Notes: a model not told the origin generated them from the sequence alone. DNA of 64,000 bases from Methylomonas sp. 11b (GCF_000515215.1 NZ_KI911557.1:620001-684000), one strand, 5' to 3'. Counted from the first letter of the stretch, positions 15,925 through 25,446 are shown. Numbers and translations are program-made.

Positions 15925-18236
15925 GTATGGATTTTACTGTTGGCGTGGTTGGTAACCCAAATTGCGGAAAAACCACGCTGTTCAATGCATTGACCGGCTC
16001 CAAACAGCATGTCGGCAATTGGCCAGGCGTGACTGTTGAACAAAAAACTGGCGAATACACACACCAAGGTAAACAGATAAGTCTGGTCGATCTACCCGGC
16101 ACCTATTCTTTAGAGGCCGATGACGACAGTATCTCCCTAGACGAAAAAGTAGCCCGCGATTACGTGGCTTCCCGTCAAGCCGATCTAATCATTAATATTG
16201 TCGATGCCTCCAATATAGAGCGAAATCTTTACCTGACCTCGCAGCTGATAGAAATGCGGGTACCGATGATATTGGTCCTGAACATGATGGATGCGGTAAA
16301 AAAACGCGGTATCAAGATCGACATCGAACTGCTCGCAAAACAAATGGCTTGCCCGGTAGTGCCGGTTACCGCGGCAACTGGTGCCGGTATTAAGGAATTA
16401 CGCGACGTTATCAACAAAGCCTGCATCAGCAAACCAATTCCGGCACTGCAAGTCGACTACCATCCGGCCATAGAAACTGCGGTAAGCCAATTGCAACCGC
16501 AATTCTCGCAACAATCCATAGAATTAGTTTGCGACAGTCGCTGGCTTGCGCTGCGTTTGCTCGAAAACGACACTTTAGCAAAGCAACTTGCTGGTACTGC
16601 ACTACAAAAAGTTGCTGAACAATTGCGTGCCGACATCGAAGTCGAAACCCAAGATGAAATTGACATCCTAGCTGCCGACGCTCGTTATGGATTGGTAAAC
16701 CAGCTGGTACAAGCCAGCGTCTGTAAGCTCAACGAAGTTTCCCGAAGCACCACCGACAAGATTGATAGCGTTGTTCTAAACCGCTTCCTGGGTATCCCCA
16801 TCTTTTTGTTGGTGATGTACGCCATGTTCATGTTCACCATCAACATTGGCAGCGCTTTCGTTGACTTTTTCGACAAAGCGGTCGGCGCCTTGCTGGTTGA
16901 CGGATTGAGCGAATTATTAACTGGCATGAATTGGCCTGCTTGGCTGGTTGTGTTAATCAGCAGCGGGATCGGCGGCGGCATTCAAGTGGTGTCTACTTTT
17001 ATTCCCATCGTCGGCTTTTTGTTCATCTTTTTATCGATGCTGGAAGACTCCGGTTACATGTCCAGAGCCGCCTTTGTGATGGACCGGTTCATGTGCATCA
17101 TCGGCCTGCCCGGCAAATCGTTCGTGCCTATGATCGTCGGTTTTGGCTGCAATGTGCCCGCCATTATCGCGACCCGAACCCTGGATAATCAGCGTGACCG
17201 GGTATTGACCAATTTAATGAATCCGTTCATGTCTTGCGGCGCCCGTCTGCCGGTTTATGCCTTGTTCGCCGCTGCCTTTTTCCCGGTTGGCGGCCAGAAT
17301 CTGGTGTTTGGTTTGTACTTATTCGGCATTGTAGTGGCGGTGTTGACCGGTTTAATCATGCGCCACACCTTGTTACGCGGCAACCCTACGCCTTTTTTGA
17401 TGGAGCTGCCCGCCTATCATTTACCCACTTTGCAAGGCGTATACACCAAAACTTGGGAACGCTTAAAAACCTTTATATTCAACGCCGGCAAAGTCATCGT
17501 GCCTATGGTACTGGTGTTGAATGTGTTGAATTCTTTGGGTACCGACGGCAGTTTCGGCCAGGAAAATAGCGATAAATCGGTACTAAGCGAAATTGGCCGT
17601 GCGTTGACGCCGGTATTTCAGCCCATGGGTATCGCTCACGATAACTGGCCTGCAACTGTCGGCATTTTTACCGGTGTGCTGGCCAAGGAAGCGGTAGTCG
17701 GTACACTGGACGCGTTGTACAGTCAAATGGCTGTATCTGATCATGCAGAAGAAGAGAAAAGTTTTGATTTAACCCAAGCCTTGTTAGAGGCTTGCCAAAC
17801 GGTACCGGACAACCTGACGGCCATTGCCGACAAGCTGCTCGACCCATTGGGGTTGGGCATCGCTAATATCTCAGACCAGGCTGCGGCAGCGGAACAGCAG
17901 CAAGTCAAACTCGATACCTTCGGCGTCATGCAAGCGCATTTCGACGGCCAAATCGGCGCCTTTGCCTATTTGTTGTTCATTTTGCTGTATGCGCCGTGCG
18001 TAGCCGCCACTGCGGCGATATATAAAGAAACCAACGGCAGTTGGGCTTTATTCGTGGTGTGCTGGACTACGTTTGTGGCTTACCTGACTGCCACCCTCTT
18101 CTACCAAGGCATGACTTATGCCCAGCACCCCAATTCGGCAATTGGCTGGATATTGGCACTAACGCTTATCTTTGCCGGGGTACTATTCCTGCTGAGATTT
18201 TACGGCGTGCGCCAAACTAGTGGAGTCCCGCAATGA
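15921..18236 (+). CDS. feoB: Ferrous iron transporter B (GTPase permease)
   Basis: 771 residues, the family's normal length. The N-terminal G domain has G1 G-N-P-N-C-G-K-T-T near residue 11, G3 D-L-P-G-T-Y, and N-M-M-D as G4, followed by the GDI helical domain to about 270. The membrane part shows two Gate/Nucleoside-recognition repeats with SRAAFVMDRFMCIIGLPGKS and GCNVPAI. Near the end is LYAPCVAATAAIYKETNGSW. It imports Fe2+ across the inner membrane. feoA and feoC overlap it by 4 bp on each side. Confidence 0.96.
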   Translation: MSMDFTVGVVGNPNCGKTTLFNALTGSKQHVGNWPGVTVEQKTGEYTHQGKQISLVDLPGTYSLEADDDSISLDEKVARDYVASRQADLIINIVDASNIERNLYLTSQLIEMRVPMILVLNMMDAVKKRGIKIDIELLAKQMACPVVPVTAATGAGIKELRDVINKACISKPIPALQVDYHPAIETAVSQLQPQFSQQSIELVCDSRWLALRLLENDTLAKQLAGTALQKVAEQLRADIEVETQDEIDILAADARYGLVNQLVQASVCKLNEVSRSTTDKIDSVVLNRFLGIPIFLLVMYAMFMFTINIGSAFVDFFDKAVGALLVDGLSELLTGMNWPAWLVVLISSGIGGGIQVVSTFIPIVGFLFIFLSMLEDSGYMSRAAFVMDRFMCIIGLPGKSFVPMIVGFGCNVPAIIATRTLDNQRDRVLTNLMNPFMSCGARLPVYALFAAAFFPVGGQNLVFGLYLFGIVVAVLTGLIMRHTLLRGNPTPFLMELPAYHLPTLQGVYTKTWERLKTFIFNAGKVIVPMVLVLNVLNSLGTDGSFGQENSDKSVLSEIGRALTPVFQPMGIAHDNWPATVGIFTGVLAKEAVVGTLDALYSQMAVSDHAEEEKSFDLTQALLEACQTVPDNLTAIADKLLDPLGLGIANISDQAAAAEQQQVKLDTFGVMQAHFDGQIGAFAYLLFILLYAPCVAATAAIYKETNGSWALFVVCWTTFVAYLTATLFYQGMTYAQHPNSAIGWILALTLIFAGVLFLLRFYGVRQTSGVPQ

Positions 18237-18454
18237 TACTGTCCGACTTACGCAGCTATTTGCAGGAGAAACGCCGGGCCACCTTGAGCGATCTGGTTTT
18301 GCATTTTCATATGGATGCCGATGCCTTGCGCGGCATGCTGGGCAAGTGGATCAACAAAGGCAAAGTGCGATTAAGCCCAGTTGGCTCTTCATGCGGTACC
18401 AGCTGTTGCAAATGCGATCCGACCCTGACCGAGATTTACGAATGGGTGGATTAG
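18233..18454 (+). CDS. feoC: FeoC-like transcriptional/FeoB-stabilising protein
   Basis: 73 residues forming a winged-helix N-terminus (MILSDLRSYLQEKRRATLSD) followed by a cluster of three cysteines (S-S-C-G-T-S-C-C-K-C), which FeoC proteins use to bind an iron-sulfur cluster. The start overlaps feoB. FeoC is thought to sense iron or oxygen and protect FeoB. A 7-bp inverted repeat (GCGAGGC / GCCTCGC, 18459-18479) follows the stop and may end the transcript, though it lacks a clear T tract. Confidence 0.85.
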   Translation: MILSDLRSYLQEKRRATLSDLVLHFHMDADALRGMLGKWINKGKVRLSPVGSSCGTSCCKCDPTLTEIYEWVD

Positions 18455-18493
18455 TGTAGCGAGGCGGTTTAGGCCTCGCCAAGCTAAGCTTGT

Positions 18494-18784
18494 TTATTGG
18501 CCTTCCGCCAACCAACCTTGTAGCGCGTCGATTAACTCTTGCGCTTGTTTTTCGCTGGAAATATTAAATTTGGATTTTTGTTGATATTCGCCGTTGCGCT
18601 TTTGATAGCGGCGAATACTAAATCTATCCTGGCTATATTGATTCTTAGCCGGTTCCCAATCCTGATAACGGTAAATGACCGTGGCCCACGCGCCCTTACT
18701 CAGGATTTTTTTGTCCAGTTCCTTGACAGTTTCAACGCCGCCGTCTTCGTAACTAATGGTTAAATCTTCAACGGTTTCAGCCAT
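18494..18784 (-). CDS. Conserved small protein of unknown function
   Basis: 96 residues from the ATG at 18784, chosen because it opens with MAETVEDLTISYEDGG and has GAG a few bases upstream; a longer frame would start at 18829. It is acidic at the start and basic in the middle (RFSIRRYQKRNGEYQQKSKF), with no signal peptide or membrane segment. A Trp-rich stretch (GAWATVIYRYQDWEP) probably forms a beta core. I do not recognise a named family. It converges on feoC and faces away from the beta-propeller gene, so it is likely transcribed on its own. Confidence 0.65.
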   Translation of the reverse strand: MAETVEDLTISYEDGGVETVKELDKKILSKGAWATVIYRYQDWEPAKNQYSQDRFSIRRYQKRNGEYQQKSKFNISSEKQAQELIDALQGWLAEGQ

Positions 18785-18855
18785 ATATTTCTCAATGAGG
18801 TTAGCAACGGCGCGCAGTCTACCATACAAGCGCGGCCATCAAAATGGCGAATCGC

Positions 18856-19809
18856 CTAGCGCGCGATGAACTCGCCAAAAGCGCGGCTGCCCTCCCCTGT
18901 TTTAATGGTATTTACCACTTTCAGGGTTTTTGCGTCGATGACGGACACGTTGTTGTCAAACCAGTTGGCAACGTAGACCTTTTGATCGTCAGGATGCGTG
19001 CTGATACCTTCCGGCTTATCGCCCACAGCGATGACCTCAATCTGCTTCAATGTGGCGGTATCGACTACCGATACCGTGCTATCGTCCTGGTTCGTAACAA
19101 ACAATAGACTGTCGTTCAATGCCAATGAAACTGCATACGGTCTGGCGCCGACCTTGATGGTTGCTAGACGCTTCATGCTACGGGCGTCCAAAACGGTCAC
19201 GTTATCGCTTTCCACGTTAGCGGAGTACAGTCGTTTTCCTTGACTGTCCACAGCAATGCCGAATGGATGCGCGCCAACCTTGGTGGTATTGCGGATTGTC
19301 AGTTTATTCAAATCGACTTGCGAAATGGAATCGTCGATGCGATTGGCGACATACAGCCAGCGATTGTCCGGACTGACCGTCATGCCGGATGGCGATTTGC
19401 CGACGGTAATGGTTTTGATCTTCGCAAAATTTTTGGTATCGAAAACCGTCACCGAGTTTTCATACCAATCGGCGACAAATACCTGCTCGCCCTTTCTATC
19501 CGCAGTGATCCCCAGCGACGCCCCTCCGACCTTAACCTTGGTCAAAGTAGTTAGTTTCTCGCCATCTAAAACCGCAAAACCGCCGCCTTCCGGGGTGCTG
19601 ATGTACACTTGTTTCTTCGGTTGATTCAAGGCAACGCCGGCAGGCTTACCCTCTACTTTGATCGTTTCTATTACTTGTTGGCTTTTTGTATCGATTACCG
19701 ATACCGAGTTATCTAGCTGATTCGTAATAAAGGCACGCGAATCGGCGCTAGCGCTAGATAGGAATACAGCCAGCAGTGAAAAAACCAAAAACGAATATCT
19801 GATGCACAT
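18856..19809 (-). CDS. Exported YVTN-type beta-propeller protein
   Basis: 317 residues from ATG 19809, chosen because it gives a clean signal peptide (MCIRYSFLVFSLLAVFLSSASA). The mature part is seven or so blades of about 42 residues, each with a core like NQLDNSVSVIDTKSQQVIET or VANRIDDSISQVDLNKL, the YVTN/YncE family pattern. Such proteins sit in the periplasm and may bind redox partners or DNA. It directly follows the MxaD-like gene on the same strand, 67 bp away, and PQQ-type alcohol oxidation loci often carry propellers of this kind, which suggests shared work in methanol oxidation. Confidence 0.85.
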   Translation of the reverse strand: MCIRYSFLVFSLLAVFLSSASADSRAFITNQLDNSVSVIDTKSQQVIETIKVEGKPAGVALNQPKKQVYISTPEGGGFAVLDGEKLTTLTKVKVGGASLGITADRKGEQVFVADWYENSVTVFDTKNFAKIKTITVGKSPSGMTVSPDNRWLYVANRIDDSISQVDLNKLTIRNTTKVGAHPFGIAVDSQGKRLYSANVESDNVTVLDARSMKRLATIKVGARPYAVSLALNDSLLFVTNQDDSTVSVVDTATLKQIEVIAVGDKPEGISTHPDDQKVYVANWFDNNVSVIDAKTLKVVNTIKTGEGSRAFGEFIAR

Positions 19810-19876
19810 GATGAGAATAACAGGCAGGGGAAGCGAGGGTTCTCGGCGCGAATTACCGAGAACCGGAAACAGTAAC

Positions 19877-20470
19877 TTAGCGTTTAATGTCGATCTCAAC
19901 CGTCGCGGAACCTGAGCCTACTTTTTTGGCAATCGCTTCCAGACCGGTTTTCAGAACATTGCTAACCGCTTTATCGGCAGTTTCTTCGTTCAATTCTGCT
20001 GGTGGATTGTTGTTGACATAAGCACGGTAGTAAGTGGCCACCCATTCAATTTCGGCTTTACCGCCTTTATCGTTCACGGACAATTCTGCCGCATAGTTAC
20101 CGACAGGCAATACTGGCAGCGGCTCATCTTGGCCGGCATGTTTAATAGTGCCGGTTGAACTCATATCGGTGATTTTGTATTTGTAAGAGAATTTTGCGGC
20201 GTCATAGGCTTTTAATTCCTCGGTGATAGTGCCGTTCGCCAAAGTCAAAACGCGGATGGCGCCTTTGTTATTGGTACCGTCGCCTTTCACGCTTTTAATG
20301 CCTGGGTGCCAAGACATATCGTCGTAGTTCTTGATCAAATCCCACACTTTTGCCGCTGGCGCATCGACAGTGATGGTGGCTGTCATTTTTGCTCTGACCG
20401 GACCATGAGCATTGGCTAAACCGGCGAACAAAAATAAAACGGTAGAAACGAGTAGCGAGGTTTTTTTCAT
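19877..20470 (-). CDS. mxaD: MxaD-like methanol oxidation accessory protein (SRPBCC fold)
   Basis: 197 residues with a signal peptide (MKKTSLLVSTVLFLFAGLANA). The mature part has the START/SRPBCC pattern: TATITVDAPAAKVWDLIKNY, DDMSWHPGIKSVKGDG, and a long C-terminal helix. MxaD is reported to help electron transfer between methanol dehydrogenase and its cytochrome in the periplasm. AGGAAAG lies 5 nt before the ATG, and a perfect TATAAT (20510-20515 on the other strand) suits a strong promoter. No dehydrogenase or cytochrome gene is in the window, so this is a detached copy that could serve either the mxa or xox enzyme. Confidence 0.8.
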   Translation of the reverse strand: MKKTSLLVSTVLFLFAGLANAHGPVRAKMTATITVDAPAAKVWDLIKNYDDMSWHPGIKSVKGDGTNNKGAIRVLTLANGTITEELKAYDAAKFSYKYKITDMSSTGTIKHAGQDEPLPVLPVGNYAAELSVNDKGGKAEIEWVATYYRAYVNNNPPAELNEETADKAVSNVLKTGLEAIAKKVGSGSATVEIDIKR

Positions 20471-20597
20471 AACACTTTCCTATGATGGACACATAAAATG
20501 GAGCGGGCGATTATAAAATAAAATCTGCCCGCAAGTATTCGCAAAAGCATGTTTGCGGAAATTTTCCCGACTCTGTCCGCCTATCTTCACGGATTTA

Positions 20598-22037
20598 ATG
20601 ACTACAGCAACTTTTTTTTGGCACGATTACGAAACCTTCGGCATAGATCCGCAACGCGACCGGCCTTGCCAGTTTGCCGGCATCCGCACCGATGATGATT
20701 TTAATATCGTCGGCCAGCCTGTCATGGCCTACTGCCGGCCTGCCGACGATTACTTACCGCACCCCGAGGCCTGCCTGATTACCGGTATCACCCCGCAATT
20801 GGCGGCGGAAAGAGGCGTTTGCGAAGCAGAGTTTGCCGCCTTGATCAATCAACAGCTCGCAGAACCCGGTACCTGCGGGGTGGGTTATAACAGCATCCGC
20901 TTCGACGATGAAGTCACCCGCAACCTGCTTTACCGTAACTTTTACGATCCCTATGCGCGCGAATGGCAAAACGGCAACTCGCGCTGGGACATTATCGACG
21001 TAGTCCGGGCCGCCAAAGCCTTAAGACCGGAAGGTATCGAGCGGCCGGTCAATGCCGACGGCGTCGCCAGCTTTAAATTGGAAGAACTCACCAAAGCCAA
21101 CGGCATCGCCCATGAAGCCGCACACGATGCGTTATCGGACGTCTATGCGACCATCGCAATGGCCAAATTAATCAAAGAACGGCAGCCAAAACTATTCAAC
21201 TATTTATTATCCAATCGATATAAAAACGCTGCGCTAAACCTATTGCAACTCGGCAGCTTTACTCCCTTAATTCATGTCTCCGGTCGATTTTCGGCACGGA
21301 ATAATAGCTTGGCCGTGATCTTGCCTCTGGCACAACATCCAAGCAATAACAACGAAATCATCGTTTACGACCTTTCGGTCGATCCGGCCCCCTTGCTTGA
21401 GTTAAGTGCAGAAGAAATTCAGCAGCGGCTATTTGTTGCCAGAGACGCGCTGCCGGAAGGCGTTGCCAGAATCCCGTTAAAAACCGTACATATCAACAAA
21501 GCCCCGGTATTGGCGCCTTTGTCGGTGATACGCCCAGTCGATGCCGAACGCTTGCAACTGGATTTAGGCAGATGCGAAGCAAATGTGCAGCGGATTCAGA
21601 CTGCGCCACCTTTAGCGGAAAAGCTGTCGCAAGTATTTACCCGTCAATATCAAGATTCACCTAACGATCCTGATTTGATGATTTACAGCGGCGGATTTTT
21701 CAGCAACAGCGACAAAGCGATGATGACGCGAATCAGGCAAGCAAAACCCGACAAACTATCTGACTTTGCTGCCGATTTCGATGACGTCCGTTTGCCGGAA
21801 ATGCTGTTTCGCTATCGCGCCCGGAATTATCCGCATACCCTATCGATAGAAGACGCTCTGCTCTGGCAGCAATATTGTCGCGACAAACTAACCGGTGCAC
21901 TAACGAATGGCGGGCTGACGCTGGAACATTTCACTGCCAAAATTGCGCTGATGCGGGAGGAGCCCAATGCAAATCAAGCGATACTGAACGAGCTGGCGGC
22001 CTACGCGGAAGATCGACGCTTAAAATTTTCGAATTGA
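20598..22037 (+). CDS. sbcB: Exodeoxyribonuclease I
   Basis: 479 residues from ATG 20598, close to the E. coli length of 475. The longer frame that begins at TTG 20553 would add residues not seen in the family. The DEDD exonuclease motifs are visible: F-F-W-H-D-Y-E-T-F-G (residues 6-15, first acidic pair), GVGYNSIRFDDEVTRNLLYR, and a third motif around EAAHDALSDVYATIAMAK. It degrades single-stranded DNA 3' to 5' and works in recombination and mismatch repair. Confidence 0.94.
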   Translation: MTTATFFWHDYETFGIDPQRDRPCQFAGIRTDDDFNIVGQPVMAYCRPADDYLPHPEACLITGITPQLAAERGVCEAEFAALINQQLAEPGTCGVGYNSIRFDDEVTRNLLYRNFYDPYAREWQNGNSRWDIIDVVRAAKALRPEGIERPVNADGVASFKLEELTKANGIAHEAAHDALSDVYATIAMAKLIKERQPKLFNYLLSNRYKNAALNLLQLGSFTPLIHVSGRFSARNNSLAVILPLAQHPSNNNEIIVYDLSVDPAPLLELSAEEIQQRLFVARDALPEGVARIPLKTVHINKAPVLAPLSVIRPVDAERLQLDLGRCEANVQRIQTAPPLAEKLSQVFTRQYQDSPNDPDLMIYSGGFFSNSDKAMMTRIRQAKPDKLSDFAADFDDVRLPEMLFRYRARNYPHTLSIEDALLWQQYCRDKLTGALTNGGLTLEHFTAKIALMREEPNANQAILNELAAYAEDRRLKFSN

Positions 22038-22141
22038 GGTTTTTGCCGATTTAAAAGCCGGCAGATTGTTTCAGGAATAAGGCGCTTTTAGCGTTATGCC
22101 GTATAATGCAAACCATTTGAGTAAATTTCGACCGAGGCATC

Positions 22142-23323
22142 ATGAGCATTACCCTGTCTAACCGCGTAAAAGCGGTCAAACCGTCCCCTACCCTGGCTAT
22201 TACCGCCCGCGCCGCCGCGATGCGTGCTGCCGGCAAAGATATTATCGGTCTGGGTGCCGGCGAGCCGGACTTTGATACGCCGGACCATATTAAAGCCGCC
22301 GCCATTAAAGCCATTAACTCCGGGTTTACCAAATACACCGCTGTAGACGGTACCGCCGGCTTAAAAAAAGCCGTTATCGCTAAGTTCAAACGCGACAATG
22401 GCCTGGATTACCAAGCCAACCAAATCCTGGTGTCCTGCGGCGGCAAACAAAGTTTTTTCAATCTGGCCCAGGCACTACTGAATCCCGGCGACGAAGTCAT
22501 CATCCCTGCCCCATACTGGGTATCCTACCCGGATATGGTACTTCTGGCGGATGGCGTCCCCGTTATAATAGAAGCCGGTCAAGCGCAAAATTTTAAAATC
22601 ACCCCGGCACAACTGCGCGCAGCCATCACCCCCAAAACCCGCCTATTGGTCATTAACAGTCCGTCCAACCCCACCGGAGCGGCTTATAGCCTGGCGGAAT
22701 TAAAAGCGCTGGGCGACGTGTTATTGGATTTTCCAGAGGTGTTGATCGCTACCGACGACATGTACGAGTTGATTCTCTGGAACAAAGGGGAATTCGTCAA
22801 CATCCTTAACGCCCACCCCGGCTTTTATGATCGCACCATCGTCTTAAACGGCGTATCCAAAGCTTATTCGATGACGGGCTGGCGGATCGGCTATGCAGCA
22901 GGGCCAGCACCGTTGATCGAAGCGATGTGCATCATTCAGTCACAAAGCACCTCCAACCCCACATCGATCTCGCAAGTAGCCGCCGAAGAAGCCCTGAATG
23001 GTGATCAAGGCTGCATAGACACGATGATGGTGGAATTTAAAAAGCGTCACGATTATGTGGTCGCCGAACTGAACAGTATTGATGGTATTGAATGCTTGCC
23101 CACCGACGGCACCTTTTACGTGTTCCCCAATGTGGAAAAACTGCTGAGCAGACTGGACGGTATCAACGACGATCTGGAATTTGCCGAATTCTTAATCGAA
23201 AAAGCCGGCGTGGCCCTAGTGCCAGGCTCAGCATTCGGCTGCCCTGGCCACATTAGAATCTCTATTGCCACCAGCATGACCAATCTGGAAAATGCCTTAC
23301 TCAGAATCAAACAAGCGGTTTAA
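22142..23323 (+). CDS. aspC: Aspartate aminotransferase (class I, type Ib)
   Basis: 393 residues. The PLP-binding Lys lies in L-N-G-V-S-K-A-Y-S-M-T-G-W-R (about residues 234-247). SPSNPTGAAYSL and the closing LVPGSAFGCPGHIRISIA, whose Arg binds the substrate carboxylate, are family hallmarks. It swaps amino groups between aspartate and 2-oxoglutarate. It is a single gene with its own short leader; the next feature is the tRNA. Confidence 0.92.
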   Translation: MSITLSNRVKAVKPSPTLAITARAAAMRAAGKDIIGLGAGEPDFDTPDHIKAAAIKAINSGFTKYTAVDGTAGLKKAVIAKFKRDNGLDYQANQILVSCGGKQSFFNLAQALLNPGDEVIIPAPYWVSYPDMVLLADGVPVIIEAGQAQNFKITPAQLRAAITPKTRLLVINSPSNPTGAAYSLAELKALGDVLLDFPEVLIATDDMYELILWNKGEFVNILNAHPGFYDRTIVLNGVSKAYSMTGWRIGYAAGPAPLIEAMCIIQSQSTSNPTSISQVAAEEALNGDQGCIDTMMVEFKKRHDYVVAELNSIDGIECLPTDGTFYVFPNVEKLLSRLDGINDDLEFAEFLIEKAGVALVPGSAFGCPGHIRISIATSMTNLENALLRIKQAV

Positions 23324-23382
23324 GGCCTATTAGGATTTGCCATCGCGAACGGATAAACCGACATTAATTTGCCATTTTTCAA

Positions 23383-23410
23383 TTGACAAATTTAATCAAT
23401 GCTATAGAAT
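23383..23410 (+). promoter_or_regulatory. Promoter of tRNA-Leu
   Basis: TTGACA at 23383-23388 and TAGAAT at 23405-23410 with a 16-bp spacer, followed by a GC-rich start region (CGCGGCC) that resembles a stringent discriminator. It lies about 30 bp before the mature tRNA 5' end. Confidence 0.6.
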
Positions 23411-23440
23411 TCGCGGCCTTCGCACTTCATCAGTAAGAAG

Positions 23441-23527
23441 GCCTCGGTGGCGAAATAGGTAGACGCACGAGACTTAAAATCTCGCGACCGAAAGGTCGTA
23501 CCGGTTCGATTCCGGTCTGAGGCACCA
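23441..23527 (+). tRNA. tRNA-Leu (anticodon UAA)
   Basis: A class II tRNA. The acceptor strand GCCTCGG pairs with CTGAGGC with one G-U pair. The anticodon stem CGAGA/TCTCG encloses TAA at 23475-23477. A long variable arm follows (CGACC GAAA GGTCG), then T-loop GTTCGATTCC, and CCA is encoded at 23525-23527. It reads UUA. It stands at the left border of the accessory region 23.6-29.2 kb. Confidence 0.96.
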
Positions 23528-23535
23528 TAAAAATT

Positions 23536-23568
23536 AAGGACTTTGGTTTACACCTGGTCCTTTTTTTA
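23536..23568 (+). terminator. Rho-independent terminator of tRNA-Leu
   Basis: AGGAC (23537-23541) pairs with GTCCT (23557-23561), with an inner GG/CC pair in the loop, and a run of seven or more T follows at once. It lies 10 bp after the tRNA CCA end. Confidence 0.75.
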
Positions 23569-23623
23569 TGCCTAATGATTGCCACGTTCCCTTTGAATAA
23601 CGCCTTGGTAAAACTGGTTGAAC

Positions 23624-23896
23624 ATGAAGAAAATATTTCACTTTAAACGCAGAAATCCGCCGCTGCTATGGCGTCTCAAGTGGTTTCTAGTTTTAGTCAC
23701 CATCGGCTGCTTGGAAATACTCCCGGTCCCGGTCACCGACTCAATCCTGATATTTGTCTTAATCTACAGACCACTGTGGTTCAAAAATGTGGTCAACAAG
23801 CTCTATTCTCATCTGCCCTCTGTATCACCAGAGGAAAGCGAGCTATCCTATTTTTCCAAATATCAATTAGATCACCCCAAGCATTTCAATAAGTGA
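23624..23896 (+). CDS. Small membrane protein of unknown function
   Basis: 90 residues from ATG 23624. The N-terminus is strongly basic (MKKIFHFKRRNPPLLWRLK), followed by a hydrophobic stretch to about residue 55 with the Pro-rich core EILPVPVTDSILIFVLIYRP, then a polar tail. It probably has two short membrane helices with the basic end in the cytoplasm. I do not recognise a function. It sits alone between the tRNA-Leu terminator and the convergent hipA gene. Confidence 0.55.
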   Translation: MKKIFHFKRRNPPLLWRLKWFLVLVTIGCLEILPVPVTDSILIFVLIYRPLWFKNVVNKLYSHLPSVSPEESELSYFSKYQLDHPKHFNK

Positions 23897-23947
23897 CAGT
23901 CACCGGCCTTGCTATAGTCTGTGTCGCGTATCCAAGAGCTTTGGAGT

Positions 23948-25210
23948 TTAATCAAACCCGGCGAACCGCCTGACTGTCAGTGCCGCGCGTTGTTCGATCA
24001 GTTGTACGATTTGTTCAACCACTGGATTTCCGGCGAATTCATGGTTCGCCGATGTCTGCAACCTGCGAGCAACCACGGGTAGCCGTTGGCACAAACCGAG
24101 GATACGTTTTCGGGTTTGCGCTACCGATAAGCCCGCCGCTTGAGCAAAGCGATCCCAATGTCGGGCCTGCACTTCGCTGAATTTGCATTTGCCACCCAAC
24201 TGCATTGCCATCTTGGGCGTCAGGCTGGGATAAACGGCGGTTGACAGGACATCATAAAGTGGTGCCAGAACTGCTCCCTTGTCGGCATACAAGATAGAAA
24301 AGTTCTTGGCATGGGAGTCGTGGTTGCCAATCAAGGCATTGAAAATGACCGCATCCAGCAGTCGCAACACCTGCGGCGCACTCGGTCGGGTCACGCGGCG
24401 GACCAAGTCAAAGCACTGGTCCAAACCCGGCCCACCCTCGTTCTGATATTTCAATTCTGGTATTACGCCAAGCGCCTGACAGAAATCCTCCTGATGCAGA
24501 CGCAAGCGTTGGCCATTTGCAGCTTGAGTTCTGTCATATCGCTCAACCAGCAGAAATGAACGGTCGCGAACGGCACAAATCCTCGACTGTGCGGTCTGGA
24601 ATTGCATCGCATCTGCCAGTGCCAGACAGAAACCTTCGTTGATCACACTGTCTTCAACGGCTGAGATGGCCGGTTTGAGAATATGACTACTGGGCGAGCC
24701 ATTGCGGGGCAGACCGATTCGTTGACCATCAAACACCACCGGCAATTTATCCTGAGCGCCCGCTAATGATAAGCGCAAACCATCCTGACCAGCCAGCATC
24801 GGCCGCTGTGGCAATTCATCCAGCAAGGCTAGTACGTCAGAGTCGGATAACCAGTCGATCTCGTTCGCTTGATCAGATACAGCGGGCAATCGGTCTAGCG
24901 GCAAAAGCGAAACGGCGCCGGCGCATTCACCGCCAATATGATCGAGCAAAGCAAAGTCATTTTGTTTCGAGATCTGAAACTGGCGTGCGATCAATTGGCG
25001 TAATTTGCCTTCCGGTAACAGGCCGGCAAAAAACGGCCTCGCCTGCAGATCATTGAAAACCTCTACTTGCAACGGTAATGAACAGGACAGAGGGACGGCG
25101 TCGGCTTGTTGCAGCCAGTCGGCGCTGTAGCTAAATTGGAGTCTGCCTTCAACCAGGGCCAAATCTCCCACTCGACGATCAAATAAATAGACGGCGAGCA
25201 TGTAACTCAT
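23948..25210 (-). CDS. hipA: HipA-type serine/threonine kinase toxin
   Basis: 420 residues, near the E. coli HipA length. The N-terminal subdomain carries FFAGLLPEGKLRQLIA, then SLAGAQDKLPVVFDG as nucleotide loop. The catalytic motif N-H-D-S-H-A-K-N-F-S is near residues 295-304 and the metal-binding L-A-P-L-Y-D-V-L-S-T follows. HipA kinases phosphorylate aminoacyl-tRNA synthetases (GltX in E. coli) and stop growth. All key residues are kept, so it should be active. The start overlaps hipB by 4 bp. Confidence 0.92.
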   Translation of the reverse strand: MSYMLAVYLFDRRVGDLALVEGRLQFSYSADWLQQADAVPLSCSLPLQVEVFNDLQARPFFAGLLPEGKLRQLIARQFQISKQNDFALLDHIGGECAGAVSLLPLDRLPAVSDQANEIDWLSDSDVLALLDELPQRPMLAGQDGLRLSLAGAQDKLPVVFDGQRIGLPRNGSPSSHILKPAISAVEDSVINEGFCLALADAMQFQTAQSRICAVRDRSFLLVERYDRTQAANGQRLRLHQEDFCQALGVIPELKYQNEGGPGLDQCFDLVRRVTRPSAPQVLRLLDAVIFNALIGNHDSHAKNFSILYADKGAVLAPLYDVLSTAVYPSLTPKMAMQLGGKCKFSEVQARHWDRFAQAAGLSVAQTRKRILGLCQRLPVVARRLQTSANHEFAGNPVVEQIVQLIEQRAALTVRRFAGFD

Positions 25211-25440
25211 GGTACTTCGGTTATGTCCGGCAGACCATCGAGCATGACCTGCCCACCCAGTGCTTCAATAACGCGCATCACCGTTTCCAGACGCACGGTC
25301 GGCTTGCCGGCTTCGAGGTCGACGATAAAGCGAACGCCAACACCTGCCGCCAACGCCAGTTCGGATTGGGTTAATCCGAGCTGTTTGCGGGCGGCGCGCA
25401 GCGCTTGGCCAAGTTGTTGGGTATATTGGATGTTGATCAT
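25207..25440 (-). CDS. hipB: HipB-type antitoxin and repressor
   Basis: 77 residues from ATG 25440. A longer frame to 25479 would run through the operator and is unlikely. It is a Cro/cI-type helix-turn-helix: LGQALRAARKQLGLTQSELA, then AAGVGVRFIVDLEAGKPTVR. It should bind HipA and repress the operon through the TTCCCG-CGGGAA palindromes upstream. The first palindrome ends only about 6 bp before the start codon and covers the ribosome-binding region. Confidence 0.9.
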   Translation of the reverse strand: MINIQYTQQLGQALRAARKQLGLTQSELALAAGVGVRFIVDLEAGKPTVRLETVMRVIEALGGQVMLDGLPDITEVP

Positions 25441-25446
25441 GAGGTT

